A DNA stretch of 51,109 nucleotides from Priestia taiwanensis. Lineage in GTDB: Bacteria > Bacillota > Bacilli > Bacillales > Bacillaceae_G. Under the pieces are notes generated by a model that made no database searches, was not told where the DNA came from, and saw only the letters and a list, made by a program, of their open reading frames with translations. The DNA lies in the NCBI RefSeq assembly GCF_014638355.1, contig NZ_BMFK01000008.1, positions 1-51,109 on the forward strand, written 5' to 3'. Below, one piece after another: positions 49,312 to 51,109 of the stretch (position 1 is the first letter of the stretch; each line of letters starts with the position of its first letter). The position numbers and the translations under genes are program-made.

Positions 49312-49343
49312 AAACTGCCAGTCTTTTACTGGCAGTTTTTTAT
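49312..49343 (+). terminator. terminator between dusB and lysS
   Basis: AAACTGCCAGT pairs perfectly with ACTGGCAGTTT around a five-base loop, followed by TTTTT. Confidence 0.9.
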
Positions 49344-49344
49344 G

Positions 49345-50889
<1,545 letters not shown>

Positions 50890-50895
50890 AAAGTG

Positions 50896-50936
50896 AAAGA
50901 CCCTTTAAATAGAAGTATTTAGAGGGTCTTTTATTT
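50896..50936 (+). terminator. lysS terminator
   Basis: AAAGACCCT pairs with AGGGTCTTT, and an inner stem TAAATA / TATTTA extends it, closed by GAAG. T-rich sequence follows. Confidence 0.9.
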
Positions 50937-50961
50937 ATTTTATTTTTTTATAAAAAAGTCC

Positions 50962-50990
50962 TTGCTATAAAGATTGATAGGTGATATATT
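50962..50990 (+). promoter_or_regulatory. rRNA operon promoter P1
   Basis: TTGCTA (50962-50967), 17 bases, TATATT (50985-50990). Confidence 0.75.
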
Positions 50991-51040
50991 AATATTCGTT
51001 GTCACGAAAGAAACGACAACAAAAGAAATGAAAAACAATA

Positions 51041-51069
51041 TTGACATCAACTAACGAAGATGTTAAGAT
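51041..51069 (+). promoter_or_regulatory. rRNA operon promoter P2
   Basis: TTGACA (51041-51046), 17 bases, TAAGAT (51064-51069). A G at 51076 would fit the GTP start seen at B. subtilis rrn promoters. Confidence 0.85.
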
Positions 51070-51109
51070 AACGAAGTCGCTTTAAGCGATAGAAGTTCTT
51101 TGAAAACTA
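51070..51109 (+). other. start of rRNA leader before 16S rRNA
   Basis: A small hairpin TCGCTT-TAAGCGA is followed by AGTTCTTTGAAAACT, typical of the Bacillus pre-16S leader. The 16S gene itself lies outside the window. Confidence 0.75.

Overview
The window is a stretch of a low-GC Gram-positive, endospore-forming chromosome (Bacillus sensu lato; many proteins look close to, but not identical with, the Bacillus cereus group). It runs from the 3' end of one rRNA operon (5S tail, 1-30) to the promoters and leader of the next one (50962-51109). Every gene except abrB lies on the + strand, as expected for an origin-proximal arm co-directional with replication. Gene order follows the classic Bacillus subtilis csfB-to-lysS block. 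No insertion sequence, prophage, CRISPR array or foreign-looking island is visible.

Layout. 1-7330: csfB (anti-sigma), yaaO decarboxylase, tmk, yaaR, holB, ricT, yabA, yabB, yazA, rsmI, ending in a terminator shared with the divergently oriented abrB. 7600-15740: abrB with tandem Spo0A boxes, metS, tatD, yabE, rnmV-rsmA, yabG, veg, sspF. 15800-25310: ispE, purR, spoVG, glmU-prs, pth, fin, mfd. 25380-31890: spoVT, yabM, yabN, rqcP, yabP-yabQ, divIC, yabR, then tRNA-Met and tRNA-Glu. 32000-40630: spoIIE, yabS-yabT, tilS-hpt, ftsH. 40700-50890: coaX, hslO, cysK, the folate cluster pabB-pabA-pabC-folP-folB-folK-yazB-dusB, and lysS.

The genes mix translation and RNA maintenance (metS, lysS, tilS, rsmA, rsmI, pth, rqcP, rnmV, dusB), replication and repair (holB, yabA, mfd, tmk), precursor supply (ispE, glmU, prs, hpt, coaX, cysK, folate genes) and sporulation control (csfB, ricT, abrB, yabG, sspF, spoVG, fin, spoVT, yabP, yabQ, spoIIE, yabT). 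Promoters recognisable by eye fit this: sigma-H for spoVG, sigma-G/F for fin, spoVT and sspF, probable sigma-E for yabP, sigma-K for yabG and Spo0A-linked promoters for abrB and spoIIE.

The region is mostly ordinary core genome and I did not find a clear new system. The points most worth a second look are: spoVG, which keeps a near-perfect sigma-H promoter and Shine-Dalgarno but has lost its first codons; two intergenic promoters that run almost at once into a terminator (prs-pth and dusB-lysS); a small ORF with a good ribosome site upstream of spoIIE; the apparently permuted von Willebrand A fold of YabS; and several genes that the B. subtilis order would predict but which are absent here (xpaC-yaaN, darA, ridA, ctc, yacD). 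Start codons were re-chosen for many genes on Shine-Dalgarno position and family N-termini. All family and length comparisons come from memory, not from a search.
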